Of a stretch of DNA of 64,000 nucleotides, positions 9,618-19,080 are shown in pieces. This stretch comes from Paracoccus sp. MBLB3053. Lineage in GTDB: Bacteria; Pseudomonadota; Alphaproteobacteria; Rhodobacterales; Rhodobacteraceae. Position 1 is the stretch's first letter; each line of letters opens with the position of its first letter. Location: the NCBI RefSeq assembly GCF_031822435.1, contig NZ_JAVQLW010000002.1, positions 467,791-531,790 on the forward strand. The letters run 5' to 3'. The notes below the pieces were generated by a model. The model had not been told where the DNA came from and ran no database searches. It worked only from the letters and a program-made list of their open reading frames with translations. A program made the position numbers and the translations under genes.

Positions 9618-10604
9618 TCAGAGGCTCCTGATCCAGTCGTCGCGAGATAGTCGGCGGGTCAGCCAATCCGGCAGGCCGTCGCGCGCGCCAAGGTAATGAC
9701 CAAGTGGCCGCGCGAAGGATTCGGCCAGCCGCGAGAGCGTCTTGGCCGGATGGCGCCGCCACCATCCCTGTCTGAAGGCCAGACCCATATCCCGCTTTGC
9801 AAGATATGCGCTGGACCGCAGAACACCGCGCGCCCCCTTCGCCAGCCGGTAGCCGAACAGCTTCCGAAAGGCCCTGCTTTCGTCAAAGCTGCGCTGAAGC
9901 GTCTCGAACGGACCGAAGCTATGCGAATGGCGGACGACTGAATCCGGCGCGAATGCCTTGCGGTAACCGGCTTCGACGATGGTCTTTGCCCAGATCTGAT
10001 CCTCGGCGAATTGCACGTCGGGATAAGGATGCAATTCCCAGATCCTGCGCGGCATTGCCGAGGCATTGTCCGAATAGAAATGATAGATCTGCCGCAGGCC
10101 CTCATTCCCGTCGTATTCCGCCCGATCCGTGATCTCCACGACAGGGAAAGCGCGCAATCCGTCGAAATGCTTTTCCAGTTCCCACGCGATGAATGGGTCC
10201 GCTTTTTCATGCGCAATGTGCCGCGAGAAGACGCCGGCGACCCGTTCGTCACGCCGCATGGGGGCGATCAATTCGCTCAGCCAGCGTTCGTTGGCGGGGA
10301 TCGCGTCATGGGTGATGAAAGCGACATAATCAGCCTGGCTCAGCGAGGCGCCCAGATTGCGTGTGCGTCCGTGGCCGAAGGTCTTGGGATCGATCCGCTC
10401 CAGCCGGAAGCCGTGATCCAGCGCAAGCTGGTCCGAACCGTCTGTCGAACCGCTGTCGATACAGATCACTTCGAAGGGAGCATCGTAATCCTGCCGCGCG
10501 AGCTCTCGGCAAACATCACGGAAATGTGGAAGGCCGTTCTTGACTGGAATGATGACCGAGACTGAGTCCGGACCGCTGACGGGAGGGCGGGAAGTGGTGG
10601 TCAA
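9618..10604 (-). CDS. Family 2 glycosyltransferase, rhamnosyltransferase-like
   Basis: The 328-residue protein shows a GT-A fold: SVSVIIPVKNG at the N-terminus, the ICIDSGSTDGS nucleotide-binding strand and a THDAIP sequence in place of the usual DXD region. FAEDQIWAKTIVEAGYRKAF follows further along. This pattern fits O-antigen or capsule rhamnosyltransferases. No ATG precedes the fold; the frame begins with TTG at 10604, with GGAGCC about 7 bases upstream, so a TTG start is proposed. It is the first gene of the minus-strand glycan transcript and is divergent from the next glycosyltransferase across a 324-base gap. Confidence 0.87.
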   Translation of the reverse strand: MTTTSRPPVSGPDSVSVIIPVKNGLPHFRDVCRELARQDYDAPFEVICIDSGSTDGSDQLALDHGFRLERIDPKTFGHGRTRNLGASLSQADYVAFITHDAIPANERWLSELIAPMRRDERVAGVFSRHIAHEKADPFIAWELEKHFDGLRAFPVVEITDRAEYDGNEGLRQIYHFYSDNASAMPRRIWELHPYPDVQFAEDQIWAKTIVEAGYRKAFAPDSVVRHSHSFGPFETLQRSFDESRAFRKLFGYRLAKGARGVLRSSAYLAKRDMGLAFRQGWWRRHPAKTLSRLAESFARPLGHYLGARDGLPDWLTRRLSRDDWIRSL

Positions 10605-10928
10605 GAATTGGCTCCGGCTAACGAGGCGTGAAGCTGCTTGTCGAAATTGGGGCAGGCCTTGTCAAGAGAGTGGGCATTCGTCGAACAGAAGTTTACTCGA
10701 AATCCACCCGAGAGTATAATTTTCGTCCCGCAACCAGACCCGGCTTGGCATGCAAGCCCGGAACGCCCTGATATCATTCGATGGTAACGGCCGGTTAGGT
10801 CCGGAGTGTCACATTTCTGCCCCGATGGTCACGCAATTCATGTGTCGACGGCAACTCGAGACCGACGTATCGGGTTAGAGCAACTATTGCGGGCTAGACG
10901 CCCGGACTTCATCTTGGAATGCGCCTGA
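10605..10928. promoter_or_regulatory. Divergent intergenic region between two glycosyltransferase genes
   Basis: This 324-base gap separates divergent genes and must hold both promoters. It is more AT-rich around 10690-10735 (GAGAGTATAATTTTCG, with a TATAAT match at 10714-10719). No recognisable operator, RNA gene or ORF was seen. Confidence 0.45.
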
Positions 10929-11852
10929 ATGACCAAAGTCTCGATCCTCATGGCAGTCTATAATGGCCAGCGTTTCCTGCAGGAGCAGCTTGACAGTTTC
11001 GTGGCCCAAGATGGCGTAGACTGGTCGTTGACGGCCAGCGACGATGGATCGACCGATGGCAGCGCCGACATTATCGCCGCATTTGCCGCCCTCCATCCGG
11101 GTCGCGTTGAGCAGGTTCAGGGTCCTCGGAACGGTGTGGCCGAGAACTTTCGCCACCTGCTGAGCTTCGTTCCGACCTCAGCCGATTTTGCGGCGTTCAG
11201 TGATCAGGACGACGTCTGGCTGCCCGGCAAGCTGTCGCGCGCGGTCAGTATGCTGGAAAAGGTTACAGATGGCCGCCCCGCCCTTTACTGCTCGCGGACC
11301 CGCATCGTGTCTTGCGATCTGGGTCAACGTGGACTGTCTCGCGATATCAGCCGCCCGCCTTCCTTCCGAAATGCGCTTGTCCAGAACATCGCGAGCGGCA
11401 ACACGATTGTCCTCAATCGTGCTGCTGTCGATCTGCTTCAGGCAGCGCATGCCGAGGCAGGTCCGGTTCCGATCCACGACTGGTGGGCCTATCAGATCAT
11501 CGCAGGCGCCGGAGGAGAAATCGTCTTCGACCGCGAGCCTGCCCTGCTCTACCGCCAGCACGGAGAAAACAGCATCGGGGCGAATGCCGGGCTGCGTTCG
11601 CTGCGAGAACGCGTCCAGATGACCATGCGCGGACGTTTCGCCTCGTGGCACCGAATGAACACGGCAGCCCTCTCGGCCTCATCCCACCGGATGACGGAAG
11701 CAAACCGACAGATCCTGACAGATTTCCAGAACGCCTTGAACACGCCTTCAACACTTCGCCGGCTCAAAGCCTTGCGCCAGTCCGGGGCCTACAGGCAGAC
11801 TTGGACATCCAACGCGGCTCTATGGGTCGCAGCAATAATCAATCGCTTGTAG
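10929..11852 (+). CDS. Family 2 glycosyltransferase
   Basis: The 307-residue protein begins KVSILMAVYNGQRFLQEQLD, the standard GT2 entry, followed by TASDDGSTDGS (about residues 37-47) and FSDQDDVWLPGKLSRA, which carries the DXD-like metal site. It ends with a helical region. These enzymes act at the inner face of the membrane and add sugars to lipid-linked glycans. It is transcribed away from the other glycan genes and its partner is not obvious. Length is normal for a small rhamnosyltransferase-like GT2. Confidence 0.88.
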   Translation: MTKVSILMAVYNGQRFLQEQLDSFVAQDGVDWSLTASDDGSTDGSADIIAAFAALHPGRVEQVQGPRNGVAENFRHLLSFVPTSADFAAFSDQDDVWLPGKLSRAVSMLEKVTDGRPALYCSRTRIVSCDLGQRGLSRDISRPPSFRNALVQNIASGNTIVLNRAAVDLLQAAHAEAGPVPIHDWWAYQIIAGAGGEIVFDREPALLYRQHGENSIGANAGLRSLRERVQMTMRGRFASWHRMNTAALSASSHRMTEANRQILTDFQNALNTPSTLRRLKALRQSGAYRQTWTSNAALWVAAIINRL

Positions 11853-11883
11853 GGCAATGACATCCCGCCTGTCTGGGGCAGGA

Positions 11884-12132
11884 TCATCCGAACGACCTCA
11901 TGCTGCCGGAACGTTTCAGCAGGGTTCCAGCAAAAGCGATGGCGAATACCGAGCCGCTTCCCACCCCGGCGTAAACGGCGAGTGCCTCAAGAACGGAAGA
12001 CCTGGCACAGAACACCGCCAGAGCGGAGCCAGAGGCGATCATCACGGATAGGATCAGTATCGGCATTTGTCGATCACCTGGCTTTTCGACTGCTTCAATC
12101 ACCGGAGCATCTAGCTTAGTTGTGGCTGCCAC
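11884..12132 (-). CDS. Small putative membrane protein
   Basis: An 82-residue frame contains two hydrophobic stretches (about residues 23-40 and 48-68), separated by a short turn, and ends in a basic tail. No family is recognised. It starts just downstream of another unrecognised minus-strand gene. It could be real or chance; the hydrophobic pattern and position slightly favour a real gene. Confidence 0.35.
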   Translation of the reverse strand: MAATTKLDAPVIEAVEKPGDRQMPILILSVMIASGSALAVFCARSSVLEALAVYAGVGSGSVFAIAFAGTLLKRSGSMRSFG

Positions 12133-12139
12133 TAAAGGA

Positions 12140-12697
12140 TCAGGACGTCAGGTCACGGCTCTCGGTAAGGTTGATGAACTGCGCAAGGGCTCGGGCAATG
12201 ACAGCATTCAGACATAGGTCTGTGCTGTTGCCTCCTGCATCGACAAGTCGGCAGACCAGCTCATCATCCTCGACCGAAACGACGCTGAACGAGACCGGCC
12301 TAACAGTCTGATCAACATGAAGGTCTTCCCCCGCAGCTGGGACTGACAGCAACAGCTGCTGGCCTGCCAGAACGCGCTCCTCGGTGGTCATTCTTGTCCC
12401 ATCCTTACGCTTGCCTATCGTCAACAGCTTCACCGGACCGTCCTGCTTCAGACCCGCGCCCAGTTCGTTGGGACGTTGCGTCATGATTAACACCCGCTGA
12501 AGTTGACGCAACGTAAAGTTAGGTGAGAATTCGTTCTTGTCTTGCCCCAGAGACTTAGCGGCAACGCGATTGGCCCAAATTCGGTTCCCAAAGCCAACGC
12601 GAGACAATCCGTCGGTCGCGCGAGGGAACTTCGCCATCAACTCTGCCCCGGCCGCCCTTATTTTGTGCATGCCTCTTGTAAGGCTGTACTTCGACAT
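12140..12697 (-). CDS. Hypothetical protein, 185 residues
   Basis: The frame begins MSKYSLTRGMHKIRAAGAEL and is basic at the N-terminus, then becomes mixed and ends in a more acidic, beta-like part (SFSVVSVEDDELVCRLVDAG). No signal peptide, membrane segment or known motif is seen. Codon use looks normal but less GC-biased than its neighbours. It is divergent from the siderophore-interacting protein gene. The family is not recognised. Confidence 0.5.
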   Translation of the reverse strand: MSKYSLTRGMHKIRAAGAELMAKFPRATDGLSRVGFGNRIWANRVAAKSLGQDKNEFSPNFTLRQLQRVLIMTQRPNELGAGLKQDGPVKLLTIGKRKDGTRMTTEERVLAGQQLLLSVPAAGEDLHVDQTVRPVSFSVVSVEDDELVCRLVDAGGNSTDLCLNAVIARALAQFINLTESRDLTS

Positions 12698-12760
12698 TTT
12701 CCGCTTTGCTGATAAATTTTGTTGGTTATATGGTTTCCTGATTCAAGTGGAAGGACTCGC

Positions 12761-13756
12761 ATGTTTCCCATTCGTCAGCTCCGCAGCGCAGGCACGCTGG
12801 TTTCCGCCTCGGGCGCGGCGGCATCCATACTTCGTGCCCGCGCCGCAGAATGGGAGGTCGATCTTGTCGAGACCTGCGACCGGCTGACTCTTCACGTCTG
12901 GGGCAGCGAACTCTCTCTTGTGACCGAGGATGGACTGGTGCGCATCGAATTGAAGGCACCGGAACAGCGCCTGATCGGCACGCTGCAGGACAGCGCGACG
13001 GAACTGTTTGAAAGCCACGGCATCGACATCCGCTGGGACAGCGTCAACGAAGGAGAACTTGCGCCCGGCCTGTCGCTGATGAAGTTAGTTTCGATCAGGC
13101 GTCGCAGCCCCGGTTTCATTCGGGTCAGGGTTTCCGGTCCGGATGCGGTCCGCTTCGGCCAGGGAAGCCTGCACTTTCGGCTTCTGCTTCCTGCGAAAGG
13201 ACGCGAGCCGGTCTGGCCCAGGATCGCATCGAATGGTCGCACCCGTTGGCCGGATGGAAAGAACGCATTGCACCGGCCGGTGTATACCGTGATCGAGCAA
13301 AGGGATGATTGGGTAGAGTTCGACATCTTCAACCATTCCGGCAGCCCGACATGCGATTGGACCCAAGAGGCCCAGCCCGGCGAAACGGTCGGGCTGATGG
13401 GGCCTGGCGGAGGCTGGTGTCCGACGGCAGATGAGCTTTGGTTGTTCGGAGACGAAACCGCGCTGCCCGCGATCGCAAGAATGTTGAAACTTACGACCGG
13501 TAGGGTCCGGGCCTTCGTTCGCGCCGAGGCCGATGACCTTGATGAGCTTGCGTCCGACCCACGTGTCACCCAGTGCGACGATCTTCGTGACGCGATGGCT
13601 GAAGCGTGCTTCGATCCGGCCGCGGATCTGCACGTCTGGTTCGCGGGGCACGCGCGGGACGCTCGCGAAGCGCGCCACCATCTGGCGGCGCGCGGCCTGA
13701 ACAAGCGTCAGTTCACAGCTGCCGCCTATTGGGGTCAGCCAGACAGCGCCGCGTAA
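12761..13756 (+). CDS. Siderophore-interacting FAD protein with N-terminal DUF2218
   Basis: The 331-residue cytoplasmic protein combines a DUF2218-like N-terminus (about residues 1-90) with a siderophore-interacting (ViuB/SIP) flavin reductase. The FAD-binding region includes the HRPVYTVI-like sequence (residues 183-190), and the C-terminal NAD(P)-binding part contains LFGDETALPAIARML. It would reduce ferric siderophores after import and release iron. AAGGA lies 8 bases before the ATG at 12761, so the upstream extension is rejected. Its 3' end overlaps convergently by 22 bases with the ABC exporter gene of the siderophore operon on the other strand. Confidence 0.9.
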   Translation: MFPIRQLRSAGTLVSASGAAASILRARAAEWEVDLVETCDRLTLHVWGSELSLVTEDGLVRIELKAPEQRLIGTLQDSATELFESHGIDIRWDSVNEGELAPGLSLMKLVSIRRRSPGFIRVRVSGPDAVRFGQGSLHFRLLLPAKGREPVWPRIASNGRTRWPDGKNALHRPVYTVIEQRDDWVEFDIFNHSGSPTCDWTQEAQPGETVGLMGPGGGWCPTADELWLFGDETALPAIARMLKLTTGRVRAFVRAEADDLDELASDPRVTQCDDLRDAMAEACFDPAADLHVWFAGHARDAREARHHLAARGLNKRQFTAAAYWGQPDSAA

Positions 13757-15435
13757 ACGCCGCCCTGCTCGACCAGCACGCCGTGCTGTCCGACTTCGAC
13801 GATCTGGCCTTCCTGCATGACGACAATACGATCCGCATTGCGGATTGTACCCAGCCTATGTGCGATGACCAAAGTCGTCCGCCCAACAGCCAACGCATCA
13901 AGTGCCGCCTGAATTTCCCGTTCGGTCTGGCTGTCCAAGGCCGACGTCGCCTCGTCCAGAATGAGGATAGGAGGGTTCTTCAAGAAGGCCCGCGCGATGG
14001 CGACGCGTTGCTTCTGGCCGCCAGATAGCATGACGCCACGCTCTCCGACCACGGTATCGAGTCCTTCGGGCAGGTTTTCGATCATCGGGCCAAGCTGTGC
14101 CTGACGCGCCGCCTCGAAGATTTCGCCATCCGAGGCCCCCAGTCGACCGTAGGCGATGTTGTCCCGAAGCGTGCCGCCAAACAGGAAGACATCCTGGCTG
14201 ACAAGACCAATCTGACGGCGCAGGCTGTTAAGCTTCATGCCCTCAAGCGGAATTCCGTCTACCGTGATATGCCCCGATGTCGGCTCGTAGAAGCGCGGGA
14301 GCAAGGCAAGAAGCGTCGTCTTGCCGGCACCGGAGGGCCCGACGAAAGCAACCGTCTCCCCTGCCCTGATGGCAAGATCAATCCCCTTGATGATCGGGCG
14401 CGCGCCGTCATACGAAAAACTCACATCGTCAAACCGGATGTCTCCGCGAAGCTTCGGGGCATCTATTGCGTCAGGACCGTCCTTGATCTCTGGCTCGGTC
14501 GCCAGGAGTTCCTGATAGCGGCGAAAACCCGCTATTCCGCGGGGATAGGTTTCGATCACGGCCGCGATCTTCTCGAGCGGCCGATAGAAAACCCCGACCA
14601 GCAGAAGAAATCCCACAAATCCGCCTGTCGTCAGGTTTCCCGACAGGACGAAGCTCGCGCCAACGACCATCACCACGACCTGCACGAGCCGAAGTCCCAT
14701 GTATTGCAGCGCAGAAGACACCGCCATCACCCGATAGGCCTGCAGCTTGGTGTCGCGGTAGCTTTGGTTGTCGGTGGCGAAAAGCTCGGTTTCGTGCTTT
14801 TCATTGCCGAAGGCCTGCACCACGCGAACCCCACCCAGAGCTTCCTCGAGGCGCACGTTGAAATCCCCGACCCTGGAGTAGATCGCCCGCCAGGTCCGGG
14901 TCATGCGGCCGCCATAGACAATGACCAGCACCAGCATCGCCGGAACGATCACCGCAACGATAAGCGCAAGCTGCGGATTGATGGCGAACATCAGGATGAA
15001 CGCCCCGACAAAGGTCATCAGTGCGATGAATGCGTCTTCGGGCCCATGATGGGCGACCTCGCCAATCTCCTCGAGATCGCGCGTTACGCGTGCAACCAGC
15101 TTGCCGGTCCGCGCCCGATCATACCAGCGCCAGCTCAGCCGGGTCAGGTGGTCAAAGGCGCGGGCGCGCATCTCGGTTTCGATGTTGATGCCAAGCTTGT
15201 GACCCCAATAGATCACGATTGACATGAGACCCGTGTTGACGACGTAAAGCAGCATCAGTCCGACTGCCGCCAGAACCGTCACCTCCCAGTTACCTTGGGG
15301 AAGCAGGTGGTCGATGAACGCCGTGATCGCCAGCGGAAAGGCAAGCTCAAGCAGCCCTGACAACACGGCGCAGCCGAAATCGAGCCAGAAAAGCCCCATC
15401 CAGGGCCGGTAATAGCTGAAGAATTCTTTCAGCAT
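13735..15435 (-). CDS. ABC exporter, fused membrane and ATPase domains
   Basis: The 566-residue protein has six membrane segments in its first 310 residues and a C-terminal ATPase with Walker A GPSGAGKTT (about residue 368), signature [14 protein letters not shown] and Walker B LILDEATSALD. This is the MsbA/YbtPQ type. In siderophore loci such half-exporters either secrete or import siderophores. It is the last gene of the receptor-fhuD-fhuB-fhuC operon, 12 bases after the ATPase. The role in siderophore transport is inferred from context. Confidence 0.9.
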   Translation of the reverse strand: MLKEFFSYYRPWMGLFWLDFGCAVLSGLLELAFPLAITAFIDHLLPQGNWEVTVLAAVGLMLLYVVNTGLMSIVIYWGHKLGINIETEMRARAFDHLTRLSWRWYDRARTGKLVARVTRDLEEIGEVAHHGPEDAFIALMTFVGAFILMFAINPQLALIVAVIVPAMLVLVIVYGGRMTRTWRAIYSRVGDFNVRLEEALGGVRVVQAFGNEKHETELFATDNQSYRDTKLQAYRVMAVSSALQYMGLRLVQVVVMVVGASFVLSGNLTTGGFVGFLLLVGVFYRPLEKIAAVIETYPRGIAGFRRYQELLATEPEIKDGPDAIDAPKLRGDIRFDDVSFSYDGARPIIKGIDLAIRAGETVAFVGPSGAGKTTLLALLPRFYEPTSGHITVDGIPLEGMKLNSLRRQIGLVSQDVFLFGGTLRDNIAYGRLGASDGEIFEAARQAQLGPMIENLPEGLDTVVGERGVMLSGGQKQRVAIARAFLKNPPILILDEATSALDSQTEREIQAALDALAVGRTTLVIAHRLGTIRNADRIVVMQEGQIVEVGQHGVLVEQGGVYAALSG

Positions 15436-15447
15436 CTCGTTCCTTTC

Positions 15448-16224
15448 TCAAGCGGGGATGGCGACAAGGCCTCCATCCTCGCGTCGCAAGACCTGCATCG
15501 GCAGGCCGTAGATCTTGGCAAGCACATCGGGGCGCATCAGCTCGTCCGGGCTGCCCTGCATGGCAAGCCGCCCACCTTTGAGCGCAATCACATGGTCGCA
15601 GAATCGCGCCGCCATGTTCACTTCGTGAAGCACAACGACCGCACTGCGGTTCTGTGCATGGCACATCCTTCGGACAAGTGACAGAACCTCGACTTGATGG
15701 GCTATGTCGAGTGCCGAGATGGGCTCGTCCAGAAGCAGGGTCTGGGCTTGCTGTGCGACCATCATGGCAAGCCAGACGCGCTGCCGCTCACCGCCCGAAA
15801 GCGTGTCGACAAGCCGATCCGCGAAGGGCTCGACCGCGCATTCGGCAAGGGCCGCGCCAACTGCGGCGTGATCCCTTTCGCCGAAACGTCCCAGCGCCCC
15901 GTGCCAAGGATAGCGTCCCAATGCGACGAGTTCACGCACGGTCATGCCTTCCGCCGAGGGTGTCGTCTGAGGCATGAAAGCCAAGGCGCGAGCGTGTTCG
16001 CGTGCAGGCCAGTCCCAACTGTCCCTGCCGCAGAAACTGACCCGTCCCGAGGACATGGGCACTTGACGGGCCAATACCTTGAGCAGCGTGGATTTGCCCG
16101 AGCCGTTATGCCCAATCAACGCGACGACCTGCCCCTGCGGCAGATCAAGGCTGAGATTGTCGAGCAAGCGGCGGCCAGGGACATCGACCGAGAGTTCCGA
16201 AATGGTAAACAGGGCGTCCGTCAT
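15448..16224 (-). CDS. fhuC: Ferric siderophore ABC transporter ATPase, FhuC type
   Basis: The protein of 258 residues starts at the ATG at 16224, which overlaps the FhuB stop (ATGA); the open frame extends further upstream inside fhuB but this is a shadow. Walker A is GHNGSGKST, the signature is LSGGERQRVWLAMM and Walker B is TLLLDEPISALD. The family imports ferric hydroxamates or related siderophores, and the partner is a double-length FhuB. Order receptor, FhuD, FhuB, FhuC on one strand supports the call. Confidence 0.9.
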   Translation of the reverse strand: MTDALFTISELSVDVPGRRLLDNLSLDLPQGQVVALIGHNGSGKSTLLKVLARQVPMSSGRVSFCGRDSWDWPAREHARALAFMPQTTPSAEGMTVRELVALGRYPWHGALGRFGERDHAAVGAALAECAVEPFADRLVDTLSGGERQRVWLAMMVAQQAQTLLLDEPISALDIAHQVEVLSLVRRMCHAQNRSAVVVLHEVNMAARFCDHVIALKGGRLAMQGSPDELMRPDVLAKIYGLPMQVLRREDGGLVAIPA

Positions 16225-18194
16225 CGCCGCATCCTCATCATCAACCAGACGAGCCAGGGCGCCCCGAGAAGAGACGCGAAGAGACCCAAGGGAAGTTCGT
16301 AGGGGAAACCCGCCATTCGTGCTCCGAAATCCGCCGAGATCATCAGGATGGCGCCGATCAGGGCTGCGCCACAGATATGATCTCGCGCGCGCGCGAACCC
16401 CAACCGGCGGGCCATGTGAGGCGCCATTAGCCCCACGAAACTGAGCGGTCCGACAAGGACCGTTGCGGCCCCCGTCGCAATTCCGGCAATGGCAACAAGC
16501 CCGAGCCGCGCCCTTGTCAGCGGCACGCCCAGGCCGGAAGCGACTTCGGAACCCAAGGGAAGAAGTTCCAGCCAGCGCCAAGCACCCAAAGCCAGCATCA
16601 CGACGATCAAGGCAAGCGCTGCCAGCACAGCGGCCTGAGCCGGACCGACGTTCCCCGAAGAGCCGCTAAGCCAGGCAAGGACCTGCCAGGATTGCGCGCT
16701 TCCGGTCGCCATAAGGGCCGAAAGCAATGCGGCGGCCATGGATGACACCGCGATCCCTGCCAGCAAGATCCGCTCGGCCGGCATGTCGCGCCTGCTGGCA
16801 AATCTTGAAACAAGGATCAGCGCGACGGCGCCTCCCAGCATCGTCCCGATCATTCGTTCCGTCGGCCCAGGTGAAACCATGAGAAACAGCACAGCGGCAT
16901 AGCCGATCGAGGCGCCGCCAGAAACGCCCAGCACCTCCGGCGAAGCAAGGGGATTGGCGGTCATACGTTGCAAGATCGCGCCCGCAATCGCCAGCAGCGA
17001 ACCGGCTGCACCGGCCGCGATCAATCGGGGCAAGCGCAGCGGAAGGAAGTCGCGAAAACTGTTCCAATCGAGAACGGCCCATCCCTGCGGAACCCGTCCG
17101 ATCCAGACCAGAAGAACTGCCAATACGACAGTCGCGACAACAAGGGCAATCAGCACCCTGCCCGGTCGATCAAGCCGCGGCGCGGGCCCCTCGGCCGCTT
17201 CGGTGCCGGGCGGGGTCGAGCCACGAAGGCGCGGCAGCAGCCAGATCAGCAATGGTCCGCCGATGAGGCCGGTCAGGGCCCCGGTTGGGAACATTTCTCC
17301 GGTGAGGTCGGAGAGCCCGAGCACCACGCCGTCGCATGCAGAAAGCAGGATGGCCCCCAAGAAAGGAGCAAGCGCCAGCACCTGTCCCATTGTTCTAGCC
17401 CCAAGGCTGCGCGCGAACGCCGGGGCCGCCAGTCCGACAAAGCCGATCAACCCCAGTTCGGCTGAAACTGCGCCCGCCAGGAAAACGGCCAGGATGATCA
17501 CGGCGAAACGTATCGCGGCGACGTTCAGTCCTAGGGCTCCGGCTCCGGCTGCACCCAGGGAAAGCACCCTGAGCGGACGCGCGAGCAGCGCCGCCCCGGC
17601 TGCGCCCGAGATGAGCACCAAACCGAGCGAGCGCACACCGCCCCAATCCTGCTGCACCAGAGAGCCGCCGTTCCAGATCACCAGCGACAGGAGATACTCG
17701 CCCCGGGACAGCGTGATTGCGGTTGCGATCGCCGAGGCCGTCATGCCGACAAGCATCCCCGCGATCACCATCGTAACGGGCGCGAAGGCGCGCCGCGCAC
17801 CAATCAACATGACCAGCGCGGCCGCCGTGCCCGCTCCGGCAAGGGCAACGACCCAGCGGCCCTGCTCCAGAAGAGCCGGCGCGTAGATCGTCGTCATCAC
17901 CAATGCAAGCTGGGCTCCAGCCGATATTCCCAATGTCGTCGGATCGGCGACAGGATTGCGCAGCACGGCCTGCAAGAGTGCCCCCGCCAATCCAAGGATC
18001 GCGCCCGCCATCAAAGCGATTGCGCCGCGCGGCATCACCCCGAACGCAAAAAGGATCTGGTCGACCTTCATCGTGCTGGCGTCGAAGGGAAACGCGGGCC
18101 AGTCGGTTGGAAGCAGCCTAAGCGCTGCCAGAAACCAGAGAACCGCAGCGAAAAGAAATGCGGCGAGCAAGGCAAGCCAGGTACGTGTTGTCAT
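16221..18194 (-). CDS. fhuB: Double-length iron-siderophore permease, FhuB type
   Basis: The protein of 657 residues from the ATG at 18194 carries two FecCD permease halves in tandem, as in FhuB. The first half contains RNPVADPTTLGISAGAQ (about residues 83-99) and the second half contains NPLASPEVLGVSGGASIG; both match the FecCD signature. This one protein replaces the usual permease pair. It overlaps FhuD by 4 bases and FhuC by 4 bases, so the three are coupled. Many membrane segments run the length of the protein. The start chosen overlaps the FhuD stop; the frame extends upstream to 18329. Confidence 0.92.
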   Translation of the reverse strand: MTTRTWLALLAAFLFAAVLWFLAALRLLPTDWPAFPFDASTMKVDQILFAFGVMPRGAIALMAGAILGLAGALLQAVLRNPVADPTTLGISAGAQLALVMTTIYAPALLEQGRWVVALAGAGTAAALVMLIGARRAFAPVTMVIAGMLVGMTASAIATAITLSRGEYLLSLVIWNGGSLVQQDWGGVRSLGLVLISGAAGAALLARPLRVLSLGAAGAGALGLNVAAIRFAVIILAVFLAGAVSAELGLIGFVGLAAPAFARSLGARTMGQVLALAPFLGAILLSACDGVVLGLSDLTGEMFPTGALTGLIGGPLLIWLLPRLRGSTPPGTEAAEGPAPRLDRPGRVLIALVVATVVLAVLLVWIGRVPQGWAVLDWNSFRDFLPLRLPRLIAAGAAGSLLAIAGAILQRMTANPLASPEVLGVSGGASIGYAAVLFLMVSPGPTERMIGTMLGGAVALILVSRFASRRDMPAERILLAGIAVSSMAAALLSALMATGSAQSWQVLAWLSGSSGNVGPAQAAVLAALALIVVMLALGAWRWLELLPLGSEVASGLGVPLTRARLGLVAIAGIATGAATVLVGPLSFVGLMAPHMARRLGFARARDHICGAALIGAILMISADFGARMAGFPYELPLGLFASLLGAPWLVWLMMRMRR

Positions 18195-19075
18195 GTTCTT
18201 ATCGGCCCCGCCTCGAAGGCTTCGACAAGCAGCGTTGCAAATCGAAGGGCCGAAGGCAGCCCGCCATAGACATTGATCTCGGGCAATTGGTAAAGCCTGC
18301 CTTCCGAAATCGGAGGAAGCGCACGCCAAAGCATGCTGTTCGACAGACCGGCGCGCGCCTCGATCGGAACGTCGCCAATGATGACAAGACGAGCTTCGGG
18401 CATATCGGCCAGCCTCTCGATCGGCAGCGGCGCACGGAAACTGAACTGCGTTTTCGCGGCCCAGGCGTTATTCAGACCCAGCCGCGCGAGGGCATCTCCG
18501 GGAAGGCTGTCGAATCCGAATGCCCGCAGGTGCCTTTCGTCGCCAATGTTGACAAGGCAGACGGGTCGATCCCGGAATGAATGAAGCCGCGTAGACAGGT
18601 TTGCGAACGTTTGGTCCGCAAGCGCCATCGCCGCGCGGGCCGCACCCCTTGCGCCGATCGTGCGCCCGAGCTCAACGAGCGCGGTTTCCATCTTGGCGAG
18701 GGGTGCCTCCCCCGGCATGTAAAACGGCAATGACACGACGGGTGCAATCGTGCGCAGCTTGGCCTCATGTGCAATATAGAACGGCGAGGTGAGGATGAAA
18801 TCCGGACGGATGAGTTGGAGCAGTTCGAAGTTCGGTGCGCCGCGCAGACCAAGATCGACCACGTCGTCGGGAATGACCGGCGACGGAGTTTCTGCGCGGT
18901 ACCGGATGAGTTCGCAGGCGGCGACTGGCATATGACCGAGAGCCACCGCCGTTTCGAACATGGCCCAGTCGATCGCCGCCAGGCGCGTCCCCTGCCCCGT
19001 CTGCGCAAAGACAGGCCCCGCCGCCGCGAATGCGACGGCGGAGCGCATGAAGGCTCGCCGGCCCAGATGGGCCAT
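18191..19075 (-). CDS. fhuD: Periplasmic siderophore-binding protein, FhuD type
   Basis: The protein of 294 residues from the ATG at 19075 starts AHLGRRAFMRSAVAFAAAG, a twin-arginine-like leader (RRAFM), with cleavage near VFAQT. The remainder is a two-lobed iron-siderophore binding protein with DFILTSPFY and NVYGGLPSALRFA. It would deliver the siderophore to FhuB. It sits 5 bases after the receptor gene. The twin-arginine leader is seen in other FhuD proteins of alphaproteobacteria. Confidence 0.88.
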   Translation of the reverse strand: MAHLGRRAFMRSAVAFAAAGPVFAQTGQGTRLAAIDWAMFETAVALGHMPVAACELIRYRAETPSPVIPDDVVDLGLRGAPNFELLQLIRPDFILTSPFYIAHEAKLRTIAPVVSLPFYMPGEAPLAKMETALVELGRTIGARGAARAAMALADQTFANLSTRLHSFRDRPVCLVNIGDERHLRAFGFDSLPGDALARLGLNNAWAAKTQFSFRAPLPIERLADMPEARLVIIGDVPIEARAGLSNSMLWRALPPISEGRLYQLPEINVYGGLPSALRFATLLVEAFEAGPIRT

Positions 19076-19080
19076 CGATT